From: Aquatica leii
Taxonomy: Eukaryota > Arthropoda > Insecta > Coleoptera > Lampyridae
DNA length: 64,000 nt
Assembly: GCA_035610365.1 (NCBI GenBank)
Contig: CM069435.1
Span: forward strand, 15,551,123-15,615,122
Direction of reading: 5' to 3'
This document shows, piece by piece, positions 22,301-32,070 of the stretch. The translations under genes were made by a program, and so were the position numbers. The notes beneath the pieces were generated by a model that had not been told where the DNA came from, did not search any database, and worked only from the letters and a program-made list of their open reading frames with translations. How positions within the stretch are numbered: the stretch's first letter is position 1; every line of letters begins with the position of its first letter.

Positions 22301-22696
22301 AAAAACAAAACTAAAATTAGATTGGTCCGATTGTTCTGGTTTTTGTTTCGATGGACACTTTGAAGCTATATGACCTCTTTTACCACATTTAAAACACTTG
22401 ATGACTTTAAACTCTTTCTTAACGTTAGAAGTCTCTTCACAAGTAGGTTTGATAACATCCTCTTTTTGAGTTTCCCATTTCTTCACCTTACTATTTACAA
22501 ATAGTGCTGTTTTCTGCAACTCCACATTGTCACGCTGCTCAATAGTCCTTAGCTTCTCAATCAAAGTTTTAATTGTTCTGTCTTTTGCGGACATTGCCTC
22601 CCAGACATTTCTAAACTCACGAAATGCAGGTCCTAATGTAGACAAGATTCTTGCAATTAAAACTCGATCACTAAGTTTTGATTCATCTTGTTGCAA
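19307..22696 (-). CDS. Copia gag-pol polyprotein, main open part (1129 codons)
   Basis: Downstream of the gag stop the same frame runs for 1129 codons. In order: rest of gag; zinc knuckle CFKCGKRGHIASKC (101-114); aspartic protease with WIADSGAST (about 142-150); pre-integrase LWHERLGH (about 283-290); integrase with Asp in ADVCGP (about 344); then a shortened core. RT follows from about 620-870 with catalytic YVDD at 800-803, and RNase H with GFADADWAND (962-971) and SSTEAEF (about 1003). In the integrase the second Asp motif (LLSDN, about 405) is followed at once by RTIVE. The segment that normally carries the catalytic Glu (the E-Q-N-G region) is missing, about 35-40 residues in frame. All other motifs look intact. 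Confidence 0.9.
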   Translation of the reverse strand: MQQDESKLSDRVLIARILSTLGPAFREFRNVWEAMSAKDRTIKTLIEKLRTIEQRDNVELQKTALFVNSKVKKWETQKEDVIKPTCEETSNVKKEFKVIKCFKCGKRGHIASKCPSKQKPEQSDQSNFSFVFSDSVKYSEQWIADSGASTHITSNKSYFSEYKPFQLPCPIYGFSASSKIFAVGQGNIIIETKVNSNWIKTQLENVWYVPEANRNLFSISKATQKGHTFIADCNQCRFTINKGKKTTMTGHLMGDLYFLDIRVVFPAKGLVNFATRQDSVQLWHERLGHQNKRHVMSVLAKYCINVPKEDYFCEGCALGKSHRASFHSRPNPPQAVGELISADVCGPMETKSIGGNRYYVLFKDVFSKYHRIFFITHKSEVANCLKVFLAEAKQTGNLVKELLSDNRTIVESARSMWQISKLQKSLWAEACNTAVYILNLTGPSLVEGKAPLELWSGKIVNNLKDLRIFGTDCFVHEPKQKRKKWDAKSIPGKFVGYHGFRDGYRIYVPSKNKTVISHDVKFNSELIEACLEPPKTVNFDLVTSEQETVKVNENVQIEDSVVPKTFTEDELSKDVTERHYPERIRIPKVFPNYIYLATDAISEPITVKEALSGNMQLEWHSAMSNEIESFKKNDVWELVDKPVGRNIVRNKWIFKLKKNSNGDIIKWKARLVAKGCSQKFGIDFFEVFSPVLRYETFRMLLALSVQLNLNIDHLDVETAFLNGVLDEDIFMYQPEGFVIDGEENKVYKLKKAVYGLKQSSRLWYLKVKNILINLDYVQSKYEPCLFTKRNNGKIVIIALYVDDFFIYYNDCGSAYSLKTELSKKFKIKDLGPLSYALGIKIVQNRNEIFMCQDQYVKELLYRFGMADCKIVKSPMEYNARFTDTNFIESVPYQELIGSFMYLSVCTRPDITFAVSFLSQFNKNHTVEHWQAAKRILRYLKGTSNYGISYKCNFECKQISLLGFADADWANDAKDRKSYTGYVFSIGSGPISWGSKKQKCVSLSSTEAEFVAINEAAKEGVFLRSLLIETCTDFVNCNGPVILRNDNQSAIKLAGNNTFHCKTKHIDIKYQYIKNIMDDGIICLEYEPTDKMVADVLTKGLATPRHSLLSNSLGLNDNNFKRECCSNKII

Positions 22697-22774
22697 TAAA
22701 GAGTCATTCAGTTCAGCAAAATGCCTTTGTAATTTTGCTACATGAGTTGCAATATCTTCTGTAGGATCTTTTTC

Positions 22775-23116
22775 CTAACGGAAAAATTCTTCTAACAGTC
22801 TGTCTAGCCTCTGTTCGCTGCTTTGCTCATACACTGAAATCAGAGTACCCCAAACTTCATTAGCACTGGAACAAGTCATCACTAATGTCGAAGGTTCTTC
22901 GCCAAGTGTAGTCAGTATATACAACATAGCGTCGGCATCATTAGATTCCCATTTTTCTCGTTCAATATCATCTTCAATTGGTTTTACGGACTTACCAAAA
23001 ACAATGTCAATCAGACCATGTTTTTTTAACAATAACTGAATCAACATTTTCCATTTTCTCCAATTCACTGCACCTTCCAACTTCTCAATTGAAATTTTAT
23101 CTCCCACCGTTGCCAT
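22775..23116 (-). CDS. Copia gag, N-terminal part before a premature stop
   Basis: ATG at 23116, just inside the primer-binding side of the element. It encodes the Copia gag N-terminus, with LEGAVNWRKWKM and later SANEVWGTL and EEFFR. A TAG at 22777-22775 interrupts it, and the same frame resumes directly with EKDPTEDIATHVAKL and joins the main frame. So it is a single nonsense mutation, not a frameshift. Gag forms the virus-like particle in active elements; here only readthrough would make the full polyprotein. Confidence 0.88.
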   Translation of the reverse strand: MATVGDKISIEKLEGAVNWRKWKMLIQLLLKKHGLIDIVFGKSVKPIEDDIEREKWESNDADAMLYILTTLGEEPSTLVMTCSSANEVWGTLISVYEQSSEQRLDRLLEEFFR

Positions 23117-23254
23117 TATAGTAATTTAATTAAATTACAACAACAGAAATTAATCAATAAAGATTGTAACAATGCAGCACACCATGCGAGAATGATTTTT
23201 TTACTTTTCATTCACTAATATCACTTGAACGTAAAATAAAATTAACACGTAACT

Positions 23255-23269
23255 ACTGGGCCCATAACC
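23255..23269 (-). promoter_or_regulatory. Copia primer-binding site, initiator tRNA-Met type
   Basis: Directly next to the 5' LTR the minus strand reads GGTTATGGGCCCAGT. This is complementary to the anticodon stem-loop region of initiator tRNA-Met, the internal (half-tRNA) primer known for Drosophila copia, rather than to the tRNA 3' end. Confidence 0.75.
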
Positions 23270-23418
23270 TATTATAATTAGGTAAAATAATAGTATATAT
23301 TCAGTAATTACTATTTAAGTTTTTAATGATTTGATTTACACAACTATTTTATTTTACGTCAGACAATATATCGCTAACTAGATATATCATTAATCTAAAT
23401 AATTTGATTGCTACAACA
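23270..23418 (-). repeat. Copia 5' LTR (149 bp)
   Basis: Pair of 19182-19330 with two substitutions (T for C near 23320 and G for T near 23409). It is immediately followed by AGTAT, the target duplication. Confidence 0.92.
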
Positions 23419-23599
23419 AGTATCAATTAAAACTTATGTTTTATTTGTAACGTGATATCATCCACATTTATTAAAAAAAAAACGCTTTTCGCGATTTAGC
23501 CCGTTAGAGAAAAGATTGTTTTAAATAAACCTTAAATTAGTTTTTTAATCATACTGCTACAAAGTGAGATATCCTGATTAGCGTTTCACTATTTCACGG

Positions 23600-24330
23600 T
23601 GCAAGACGTCCTAACTAAATACAACCCTTAAACTGTTTTTATTGCATTGTCTATGTAGTCTGGTATTTGCCCCGTGTTAGTATGACAATGTCATCGGCAT
23701 ATCCTTAAGTGTAATAGCTTCTGTTGTTTAGTTGGGTGAGCAGTCCATCGACTGTGAAGCACCACATGAGCAGACAGAGTACTCTTCATCCCTGTGAACA
23801 TGCTTTTGTCGTTTCTACCGTCTTTTTCTTATCAAATTTTTTTGTGTTAATCGTTGCCATAGTCCAACTTATCGTACTATTGTCGATTTGGTGGATTGCC
23901 ATTGCCCTTTCCATGGAGGGATAGGAGATATTGTCGAAGGCTCTCTATATATCAAGGAACGCTCCAACTGCATACTTCTTACACTCCATGACTTTTATAA
24001 TATTTTTCTCCAATGCTTGTCTACTAAATCTTTCTAATGTTTTAAGGAGAAATGACATTAGACTGATTGACCTCACTTTAGTCACTTTCCAAACCTGGGG
24101 GATGTAGTCTAGTTCAAGACTTTCTTGAAACATGTCTTTTAGTGGGTTTAGTAGTATATATCTATCCCTTTCTGTAGCATCACGGGTTGTATGCCATCGT
24201 TGCCAGCAGATTCAAAAGGATTGAAGAGGCTATAATTGCCCACTTTATTATTTCTTTGCTGACAATTGTTTTTGATCTTTCCAAGTCTTTCCTTTTAGGG
24301 GTGTGACTAATTTTGATCATTGGGTTGTTT
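23600..24330 (-). pseudogene. Non-LTR retrotransposon RT fragment
   Basis: Minus-strand reading gives SLMSFLLKTLERF near 24010-24060, ECKKYAVGAFLDI near 23945-23990, and the RT active-site block YADDIVILTRGKY near 23660-23700. These are motifs 2a, A and C of R1/Jockey-type LINE reverse transcriptases in correct order. Frames break repeatedly and there is a large internal deletion. A related fragment lies at 55740-56720. Confidence 0.7.
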
Positions 24331-25299
24331 CACTGCTCCGGGTAAATAAGTTTTGATTAAAAAAGATATTGTCTTAACCACGGTTTTAGTGTATTCTCTG
24401 CTTTCTTTTTTAAATGTGCCTACTGAGTTTGTAGCTTGCTTTGAGATAGTTTTGTGGAGCCTAGCTGTGGAACGCGTGGTCAGTTTTTATGTTTTTTATG
24501 TGCATATACTTGGGTTGTGCAGTTATCATCTCGTGATACCTTCTGATGGGGAAGTTTTGTAGTTGAGGCAAATGCTGGTGGAGCAAGAGTTCATGACAAA
24601 TCAAAGTCTTTGTTGTCTTCAATCACTCGAATTGTTGAATCGGAATCGTTTCCTCGACTAAACAACGGCAGCCCATCAGTCGTTCAGGTATCTAATGTAC
24701 GTTTTTCCCCTACTTTTGCTCCAATCGCCTCGTCGACTAGCTCGGTTACCCGCACTTGGTTTAATTCTGAGGTAACCTTATGTCTATCGCTCCCCACCTC
24801 AGATTTGGATAGCTCTTGGAAAACAGTAGCGTTGAATCTGTCAAGCCAAGCATCGCTGCATACTGCAGTTGTTAAACCCGTTTTTTATCGGCCAAGGAAA
24901 ATTCATCCTAAAATTTTTCTACGTCGCTGCGATGGATGATTCACTACGTTCTGACTACCTGTATCTGAAAAAATAAACGTTATTAAGGAGTGTTTTTGTG
25001 GTAACGTTCTGATTTAAAAGAGCATATTTGGTCTACGTTCTGTTCCTTTGAGGATAATTGTATGTCTCATGATTGATCCAAAGATCAACAGTATTTGGGA
25101 AGATAACGTTTAAGTTCTATGATTTTTTTTCTTAACGGGCTCTATTCTATGGATGAATATTTCTTGAAGCAAGCAAATCTTTATAACTTTTTGACCCTTA
25201 TTTTCCTAAATCAGTAATCGTCTCTGATCATGAAGCAGTTGCCTAGAGATACACAATCGTTATGGACTGTAGTACCTGATCGAAGCTTGTTAAACGTCT
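24331..25299. other. No gene recognised
   Basis: An ORF at 24610-24939 (109 codons, Ser-rich) has no recognisable domain and is flanked by transposon remains on both sides. It may be part of a decayed element, but this cannot be supported. Confidence 0.3.
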
Positions 25300-25479
25300 T
25301 CAGCTTCCAATCAACCACACGCGTTGTACGGTCTTTTCGTCAGTCGTTTGGCCTTCGGCTGTCCGCTTTACCTTCCCGCGGTCGTCAAAAACCTCTAGCA
25401 GGAGACAATAAGGAGGCTGTGTTACTTTGAAATGCTTTAAAATGTTTCGATTCAGCATGTTTGGCTGTATATTGAATGT

Positions 25480-26074
25480 GTTCGAAATAATTGTATTTGT
25501 CACGACCATGTTCACGGGCACGAGGTAATCTATCGTAAAAGTCACTGATCGTCGTTGCCGTTTAGGGATTTTCAGCGCTTTTGTCCTAGAGGCGTGAGAA
25601 TAATACAGAATATACGTTGCCTGGCCGCGTTTTTTCCACCATAAATTTAAAGTCGTTGTATTGGCAGATTCCATTCAGTCGCAGCAGTACTCAGTATACA
25701 GTATCTGAAACACGACTACAAACTCAAGGAGTAGTTTCTTTGTGACGTTTAATGAAAATGTTTCCTTTAAAGATTTATTCTAAAGTTTGAGTTCGGGATG
25801 AACGAAAACAGCAGTTTGACCGTGACGGGCTGTAGGAACCGATCGGGGATTTCGCATTTGTTGCTGTAGCATTCCTGTGTAAGAATTGGGTCGAGCTTGG
25901 TGGCCTGTGTTGTTTACAAACATTTCGCCTGGAATTCTTAGCGTTGTACCGTATACCATCTCCGCCGGTGAACAGGTGAGATCTCCTTTTATAGGTTGTG
26001 CGTAGACCCAGTAACAAGGTTGGCAGTATCTCGGACCATTTTTCGCTTTCGTGACATCTACCTGCTGTCTTCAA
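25480..26074 (-). pseudogene. Gypsy integrase C-terminal remnant
   Basis: The block CHESEKWSEILPTLLLGLRTTYK (near 26000-26060 on the minus strand) matches the gypsy integrase segment that follows the catalytic Glu. Further left, near 25500-25560, KRQRRSVTFTIDYLVPV resembles the chromodomain-less C-terminal beta barrel. Frames are broken between them. The catalytic DDE region itself is not found. Confidence 0.65.
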
Positions 26075-26169
26075 GGTTCGATGCTATCGCTCCAAGATGT
26101 CGTTAGTTTGCGGCCTATATGCAGTGCAGCGTGCGCGTTGAATACCCAATAGCCTTGTAAGCGAACTTG

Positions 26170-26457
26170 TTAGCGCTGCTTCAAATTGCCGGCCCTGATC
26201 GGTAGTAATAGTGCGCGGTGTGCCACATTCTTTTGTCCTGGGATATGTAGGATTGTAGTTGTAAATTGCCCAATAAAATTTAGGTGACGTAACTGTCTAG
26301 GCAAAGCGTTCTCGGGTCGCTGTTGAAATGCAAACGTTAATGGTTTGTGATCGGTTTGGACCACCAGTTGCCTGCCCTTGACCATGAATCTGAAGTATTT
26401 TATGCTCTCATAAATCGCCAACAGTTCTCGGTCGTATGCACTGTATTTCTTTTGCAC
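26170..26457 (-). pseudogene. Gypsy RNase H remnant
   Basis: The minus strand encodes KKYSAYDRELLAIYESIKYF and TDHKPLTFAF, the RNase H motif with catalytic E and D typical of gypsy pol. It is followed by QLRHLNFIGQFTTTILHIPGQKNV, the usual linker to integrase. The expected V-A-D-A-L-S reads V-A-H-R-A-L. Confidence 0.8.
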
Positions 26458-26654
26458 TGGGGTTAGTTTCTTAGAGAAAAATCCTAAAGGCTGCTACTTT
26501 TGTTTCTATTTAGCTGCTGTAGCACAGCATCTATAGCTACCTCGGATGCGTCTACGGTTAATGTTAAGGGAATAGATTCTGCTGGGTGTGCCAGGAGGGC
26601 CACTTCTGCTAGTTGCGTTTAGCACTACTCAAATGCTGTTATTGCATTTAGGGT

Positions 26655-27659
26655 CTATACGATGCTGCGTTTGTCCCTTCCGGCGTAACTCAGTGATAGC
26701 TTTTGGCCTTTTGTACTCTTGTATAGCTCGTACTCGGTCTCGTAACGGCTGGATTCCTTAGGAGAAATTAAGAAAACGCACTTCGCGGGGTTAATGGGGA
26801 CACCATATTTGCGTAAACGTTCAAACACTCTGCGAAGATGTGTCTTGTGTTCCCCTTCGTTATGCGAAAAAATAAGAATATCGTCGATGTATACGTGACA
26901 AAAATTTAACCCTTGGAGCACTTTGTGCATAAACCTCTGAAAAGTCTGTGCCGCGTTGCACAATCCGAACGTCATATACATAAACTCAAATAAACCGAAC
27001 GGAGTCGTTACCGCCGTTTTGGGAATATCGTCCTCCGCGATAGGGATCTGGTGGTATGCCCGCACCAGGTCTAGGTTCGTGAACACCTTATTTTGATACA
27101 GCAAATGTGTAAAGTCGTTGATATGAGGAATCAGGTAGCTGTCGTGGACGGTTACCGCATTTAAACGCCGGTAGTCTCCACACGGACGCCATGTCCCAGC
27201 CTTCTTCTTTGGCACCAGATGTAATGGACTCGCCCAGGGGCTGCTGGATGGTCTACAGATGCTTTGCTCCAGCATATACTTGAATTTCAATTTGGCTGCC
27301 GCAAGCTTTTCGGGTGTGAGCCGGCGAGGACGTTGTACGACTGGGAGACCTTTTACTATTATGTGATGTTGAAGATCGTGGTTGTTTCCCGTCGGTCCTT
27401 GAGATGATCTGGTGATGTCTGCAAATTTCGTTAATAGAGCGTAACAGTTGCTGGACTCGCATGTTGTCGAGACTGATGTTATCGCGCTGCTAGTTGCAGA
27501 CAATGTAGACACGTACAGTTTAGTGGTCGTATCGATTAGGCGATTGTTTCGCCAATCCACCAAGAGATGGTTTAAAAAGCTGCACCGATTATAGGGCGCG
27601 ACACGTGTGCTACGTAAAATTTCCACTTGTACAGTTGAGGTAACCCGAAATTTAAACAT
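26655..27659 (-). pseudogene. Gypsy reverse transcriptase, mostly intact domain
   Basis: A 334-codon open stretch. RT fingers: [19 protein letters not shown] and [14 protein letters not shown]. Palm: [14 protein letters not shown] and [15 protein letters not shown]. Active site YIDD near 26885-26900, with thumb sequence NPAKCVF after it. Upstream is the linker from protease. The C-terminus is scrambled before RNase H by a frameshift. Sequence style fits CsRn1/Kabuki-like gypsy elements (inference). Confidence 0.85.
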
Positions 27660-27913
27660 AACAACTCAGTCCCGTAAGTGTCTATCGTAGAACCGTTAGC
27701 GGCGTGCAAACTGAAATCCGACACGGCACTAGGTCTCTTTGCTTTCGCGGGTATCACTAAGACGTCAGCACAGGTGTCGATTAAAAATCGCGTTCCTGTC
27801 GTTTTGTCTGTTATAAAGAGGCGGCTGCTGAGGGATCCGTCGCTAAGCGCCTCATTCAGCGACGGACCTCTTAGTTTTCCTGTTTCGTCAGGAACGCACA
27901 GGCTTGAGTGCAT
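27572..27913 (-). pseudogene. Gypsy aspartic protease remnant with altered active site
   Basis: The minus strand encodes RLFITDKTTGTRFLIDTCADVLVIP, where a gypsy retropepsin should have DTGADVSVIP. The catalytic triad reads DTC instead of DTG. It overlaps the RT frame, so a frameshift separates the two. Confidence 0.78.
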
Positions 27914-28105
27914 CTACTAGCTCGACTACCAAAACGACGGTGATGAAAACAAACATACGGCTGCGCGGATTTGCTGCGTGATCGATACCGATCACGCGCT
28001 GTCGTTTACTTCCCTGATTTTGTCCGCAAGGGCAGCCATTTTATCCAACGGCAAGGCGTGACTTACCGATAAAATCTGTTGTATAGTTGTTGGTAGCCTC
28101 TGAAG

Positions 28106-28592
28106 TCAAACCGTACGCAACACACTCTCGTTTAACTTGCTACCCGCGTGCATTTTTAATTCCCGTAGTAGTAGCTGAGAAGGCGTTTTATCTCCGAGTT
28201 CTAAGTCTGTTAGCACTTTGCGTAATTGTTTTTCCTCGTAGTCTGTAAAACGCGCGATCAATTCTTTTTTAAGTTTCTCGTATTTGTTTTTGTCGGGGAC
28301 TGACATTAAAATTTCCGACACTTGTTAGAGCACTAATAACGGTATAATATTTTGTAGCGTCTGTTTTAACTCCGTATGTGTGAAATTGCGCTTCCACTTG
28401 CACAAACCACAATTGCGGGTTGACTTGCCAAAACGGCGGTAATTTAATTTGTTTAATAGCACATACTTTCGGCCCGCTGTGCTCAACGCTGTTATCAGTC
28501 GAGTTTCCATTCCTTTTGCCGTTAATCATGGCGGCGGCGTGGCGTGGGTGCAGTTTCATTTCGTAGAAATCACTAAACGTCTTGGTCACCAA
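28106..28592 (-). pseudogene. Gypsy gag remnant
   Basis: Two overlapping frames give LPPFWQVNPQLWFVQVEAQF and later KYEKLKKELIARFTDYEEKQLRKVLTDLELGDKTPSQLLREL-like sequence, the typical gag core of arthropod CsRn1/K02A2.6-type gypsy elements. A break lies at about 28270-28325. Confidence 0.75.
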
Positions 28593-28867
28593 TGTAGGTT
28601 TCTAGTTCAGTAACAGTCAACCACAACTTTATTTAATACGGATGCAAACTAAGTAACAATATTTACACCAAAAAAAAAGAATAAAACACACAACTTAAAC
28701 GTTATTACAAAAATGCATTCTAACAATGTAACCGCACGAGGTGTTGCGTTGGGTGCTTGGTACGGAACTACCCTGCCGGCCGGACGCTACTGTTGGCCTC
28801 GTTCCTGGTTCGCTTATTCTCGATCATGCTAAATTCGAAATAGTGGCCGTCTCGGTACTAACCGCTA
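28593..28867 (-). repeat. Probable 5' LTR of the gypsy remnant
   Basis: Begins TGTAGGTTTC directly next to the candidate primer site and runs to about ACCGCTACA, where another gypsy fragment starts. No second LTR is present for comparison, so the outer limit is uncertain. Confidence 0.4.
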
Positions 28868-29062
28868 CAAGTGGAAAGGTACTACTTCAAGGTGCAGTAC
28901 GTAAAGAGTAAAGATAATGTTGTAGCCTATGTCTTATCTCAATTTCCTCACAATTTAGATGAAGACTCCTTTGATGGAGCTCATTTTGCGCGGAGATTGG
29001 TTTGTTCCAACTCGATAACTTACAGGAAACAAAGCATATGTTTGGGAATCACCGATGAATAA
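28868..29062 (+). pseudogene. Second gypsy fragment: RNase H to integrase linker
   Basis: The plus strand encodes FKVQYVKSKDNVVAYVLSQF, matching the gypsy VQYVKGKDNVVADALSR linker after RNase H. It is on the opposite strand to the previous gypsy and cut off directly on both sides. Confidence 0.7.
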
Positions 29063-29103
29063 TGGTTTCTTCGTGGAACCTCTCAACCCAATTGTTGTTA
29101 AAT

Positions 29104-30045
29104 TGAGAATCTAGACTCGGAACTCCGTCATCTTACTAGAACCTTAGTGAACAATGGTTATGTAAAGCGAGATATTCATAGAGTTATTAATCGTCGTCTA
29201 CATCCACGTACTCAATTACCTAAGGACATTTCTACCCCCAAATCCAACCCGAAATTGGCCTTCTTACCCTACATTCACAAGGTTACAAATCAAATAGAGA
29301 AACTTCTTCGTAAGAATGGTTTTAAACCCATATTCAAAACGACAGGAAAAATCTCTCCGATTCTTCCTTCTTCCAAAGACAAATTTCCTACACTTTTATC
29401 TCAAGGTGTGTACCAAATTCCTTGTTCATGTGGTTTAGTCTACATTGGTGAAACCGGTCGTACCGTCATTACTCGCATTTCATAACATGATCGTTGTATA
29501 AGATAAACGTATATTTCCAAGTCTGCGGTTGCCGAACATCATTTTATTACAGGTCACAAGATAGATTTTGATAATGTTTCGTTGATTGCCAAATCTCTAT
29601 TCTTTTTCAATAGGAAATTTCAAGAAAGCATAGAAATCATCGAACACCCCATTAACTTCAATCGCGATCATGGTTTCGAGCTATCCCTTCTTTGGTTCCC
29701 GGTCATTAGTCATTTATCGAAAACACGCCCCTTACTAACCGTAATCCAATCAGAGTCGAGCTTAACCATCCGTGACGATCCTTTTCTTTTATATTCTACG
29801 GAGTTTAGAATCTGGCTTGGTTCACAAGTTGATTACCTAACTCGGTAGTGGTTCTTTGTTAGATTTTCGTTTGCTTTTTCAAGTTATCGTTTTTTTTCTT
29901 ACCTTTTCAGAGTTTAGATTATGGCTTGTTTTACAAGTGGATAACCTAACTTTTGAGAAGTTCCTAGTTAGATATCGGTTGATTGTTTAAGTTTTGCGAT
30001 TTATCTCACGCCCTGATAAAGCCCCTTACGAAAGTGGACGAAATC
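29104..30045 (+). pseudogene. 5'-truncated Penelope-like element copy
   Basis: This matches the C-terminal third and 3' region of the complete Penelope element at 37178-40922 (opposite strand). It includes the RT tail (HLTRTLVNNGYVKRDIH), the GIY-YIG endonuclease start (GVYQIPCSCGLVYIGETGR near 29407-29463) and the RNRDHGFE-like tail. Two stops follow the GIY-YIG start. It ends in the same non-coding tail, with a damaged hammerhead-like core (CTGATAA ... GGACGAAAT near 30013-30043). Confidence 0.85.
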
Positions 30046-30697
30046 TTAGTACCAATTGTTGTTGCAAACCTTGGCTAACTATGCTTATTTTAATATTTTT
30101 ACTATAGTATTTAGTAATACAAAACACTATACAATACAAAAAATAAACCTGGAGCCAGCCTATTTTACCTTTTTGTGTAACTTTTTGTCTCATTGCTTTT
30201 TTAAAGAGTTTTGTTTTATATTGCTTTTTTACATATAAATTTTGAAAAGTGTTTTAATAGGTAGATGACAATAACGCATTACAGAATTTTACTTAAATTA
30301 CGTACAATAATATAATTAACATTTTTTTGCTCAAAAGTACGAACCTATAAATAACAACAGGGATTTTCATGTTTTGTTAAACAATGGTTTCCAGAAAACA
30401 TTAAATACAAAAGCCGCTTATAGAGAAGAACTATTGTAAGAATTTATACTAGGATACTTATGTACAATGACAGGCTTAACAGAATACTCTTTATAAAACC
30501 GGAAGGATTTCGGAATGAATTATATTTTGTAGGTCTATTCAGTACCTAAGTAAAGCAAACAAATATAGATAATTTTAATTCTGTCCAGTGGGATTCCTTT
30601 AATGACTGAAACAATATTCTTTGTTTGTTATAAATACTTGTGATATTGTCACACTGTGATAGTCTATTGCTGTTGTGCTGTGAGTAAGTTTTAAAAA
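30046..30697. other. No gene recognised
   Basis: AT-rich spacer between the Penelope fragment and the hAT remnant. It may contain the 5' end of the hAT element, but no 8-bp duplication or TIR was found. Confidence 0.3.
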
Positions 30698-32070
30698 ATG
30701 CCACCTAAGTGGAGTAAATTAGACAATAATTTAAAAACCGACGGGAAAAACCTTTTTTGTCAAGTTTGATCAAAATCAGTAAGTTTGTATTATTTTAAAT
30801 TAAATGCTTATAATTACTAGTATATGTATTATTTTAGATCGGTGCTACTAAAAAGTACCATGTAAAACAACACTTGGGTAGTGGTTTACATTTAAAAAAT
30901 ATTAAAAAAAACTATGAAACAACCATTGTTAAAAAACGTTATAGAAGATCAACAGAATAAACCTGACTCATCGAAAAGAACTTTTGTTCTAGATTTGTGC
31001 GAAGTATTGGTGTCGGCTCAAATTCCTTAAAAAATTTTTTCGATTATTGTTTACGTAAGTTTTTTTTTAATGATTGAATAATATAATCCAATCTATTAAT
31101 TACAATTATATAATTTTATGTTTGTAGGACTTTTGTATCCCAATGGCGTAAAAAAAAGGTTTTCTTATTCGTAACCGATGCAGCACCTTATATGATGAAA
31201 TCCGCTCAGGCATTAGAAATATTTTATCCAAAATTTAAAACATTTAACTTGTCTAGCACATGGAATACATAGGGTGTGCGAATTCATTAAAGACGAGTTT
31301 GCAATAGTAAACAAGTTAATGTCTGCCACCAAAAAGGAAAAAATCTCTAACATATTAGATTCTCTTTTTGATTATTGGATCTTGTTTCAGGTTTTTGTAA
31401 AAGCACCATTATGGGTAAGGGCCTATAAAGAAAAACTTCCAGATGTTAAACTTCCACCGGAACCTATCATAACAAGATGGGGAACTTGGTTATGTGACTT
31501 GGTTATCTGCTTGCATTTTTTATGCCACACATTTTGAAAAAATTAAAGAGTACAGTTCGTACTATAATCTGACATTGTCTTATACATTAATTGAATTGTC
31601 TTACTTCAGGTGGTTGAATTATTTGACGAGACGGTCTCTGCAGCAATTGCAAAATCTCAAAAAAGCTTTTAATGACGAAGCTGTAAGAGAGGACTAGTTT
31701 TTATAAAAACACACTTTTCCGGCATTCCTGACGAATTAAAGAAGCTAGAAAAAAGCGAAACCGCAATGACCGAATGTTTCGCTACATTCGAAAGAATAAG
31801 AACAATTATAAGAGCATGTCCAGGGACTATAGGAAGAAAAATTAATCAAAAATTGGATTCCGTCACATCAAAAAAACCTTGAAGCGTCAACAGAAAATAT
31901 CTTTAACAATAAAGGAAACATCGGCATTAAAATTTGCTCCACTAACATCTTATGATGTCGAAAGAACTTTTTCCTTCTATAAAAATATTTTAAATGATAA
32001 AAGGCAACAGCTTCTTGGTCAAAATATTGAAAAATATTTGATTTGTGCTTGGGAAAATAATAGCACTTAA
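30698..32070 (+). pseudogene. Decayed hAT transposase (BED finger to dimerisation domain)
   Basis: Starts MPPKWSKLDNNLKTDGKNLFCQV, like the BED-type zinc finger of CGGBP1/hAT proteins (one Cys codon is TGA). It continues after an apparent short intron as KYHVKQHLGSGLHLKN. Later blocks are VFLFVTDAAPYMMKSAQALEIFYP near 31160-31235, APLWVRAYKEKLPDVKLPPEPIITRWGTWL near 31400-31490, and the C-terminal hAT dimerisation block FAPLTSYDVERTFSFYKNIL near 31934-31995. Many stops and shifts. Order and motifs clearly hAT; non-functional. Confidence 0.78.

Larger units (their letters stand above)
19182..23418 (-). mobile_element. Copia-type LTR retrotransposon, nearly full length
   Basis: A 4.24-kb element on the minus strand. 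It has two 149-bp LTRs (19182-19330 and 23270-23418), a perfect 5-bp target duplication AGTAT (19177-19181 and 23419-23423), and a primer site next to the 5' LTR. It has one gag-pol frame in the Copia order: gag, zinc knuckle, protease, integrase, RT, RNase H. The LTRs differ at 2 of 149 positions, so the insertion is young. It is crippled by one in-frame stop in gag and a deletion in the integrase, so it could move only with help. Confidence 0.95.
25480..28592 (-). mobile_element. Degenerate gypsy-type LTR retrotransposon, gag to integrase
   Basis: Reading leftwards, the order is gag (28592-28106), protease (27913-27572), RT (27659-26655), RNase H (26457-26170) and integrase (26074 to about 25480). 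This is the gypsy (Metaviridae) order. All blocks are separated by stops or frameshifts. Next to gag, at about 28582-28592, the minus strand reads TTGGTGACCAAG. It resembles the TGGTGACC start of a tRNA-Trp primer site used by CsRn1-like gypsy elements. The left LTR is absent. Confidence 0.85.

Noticed and set aside
19307-23116. Copia read as a fully functional autonomous element because of its near-identical LTRs
   Set aside because: A nonsense codon in gag and loss of the integrase catalytic Glu region rule out independent function.
24610-24939. Ser-rich 109-codon ORF
   Set aside because: No domain and no partner frames; lies between LINE and gypsy debris. Could be chance.
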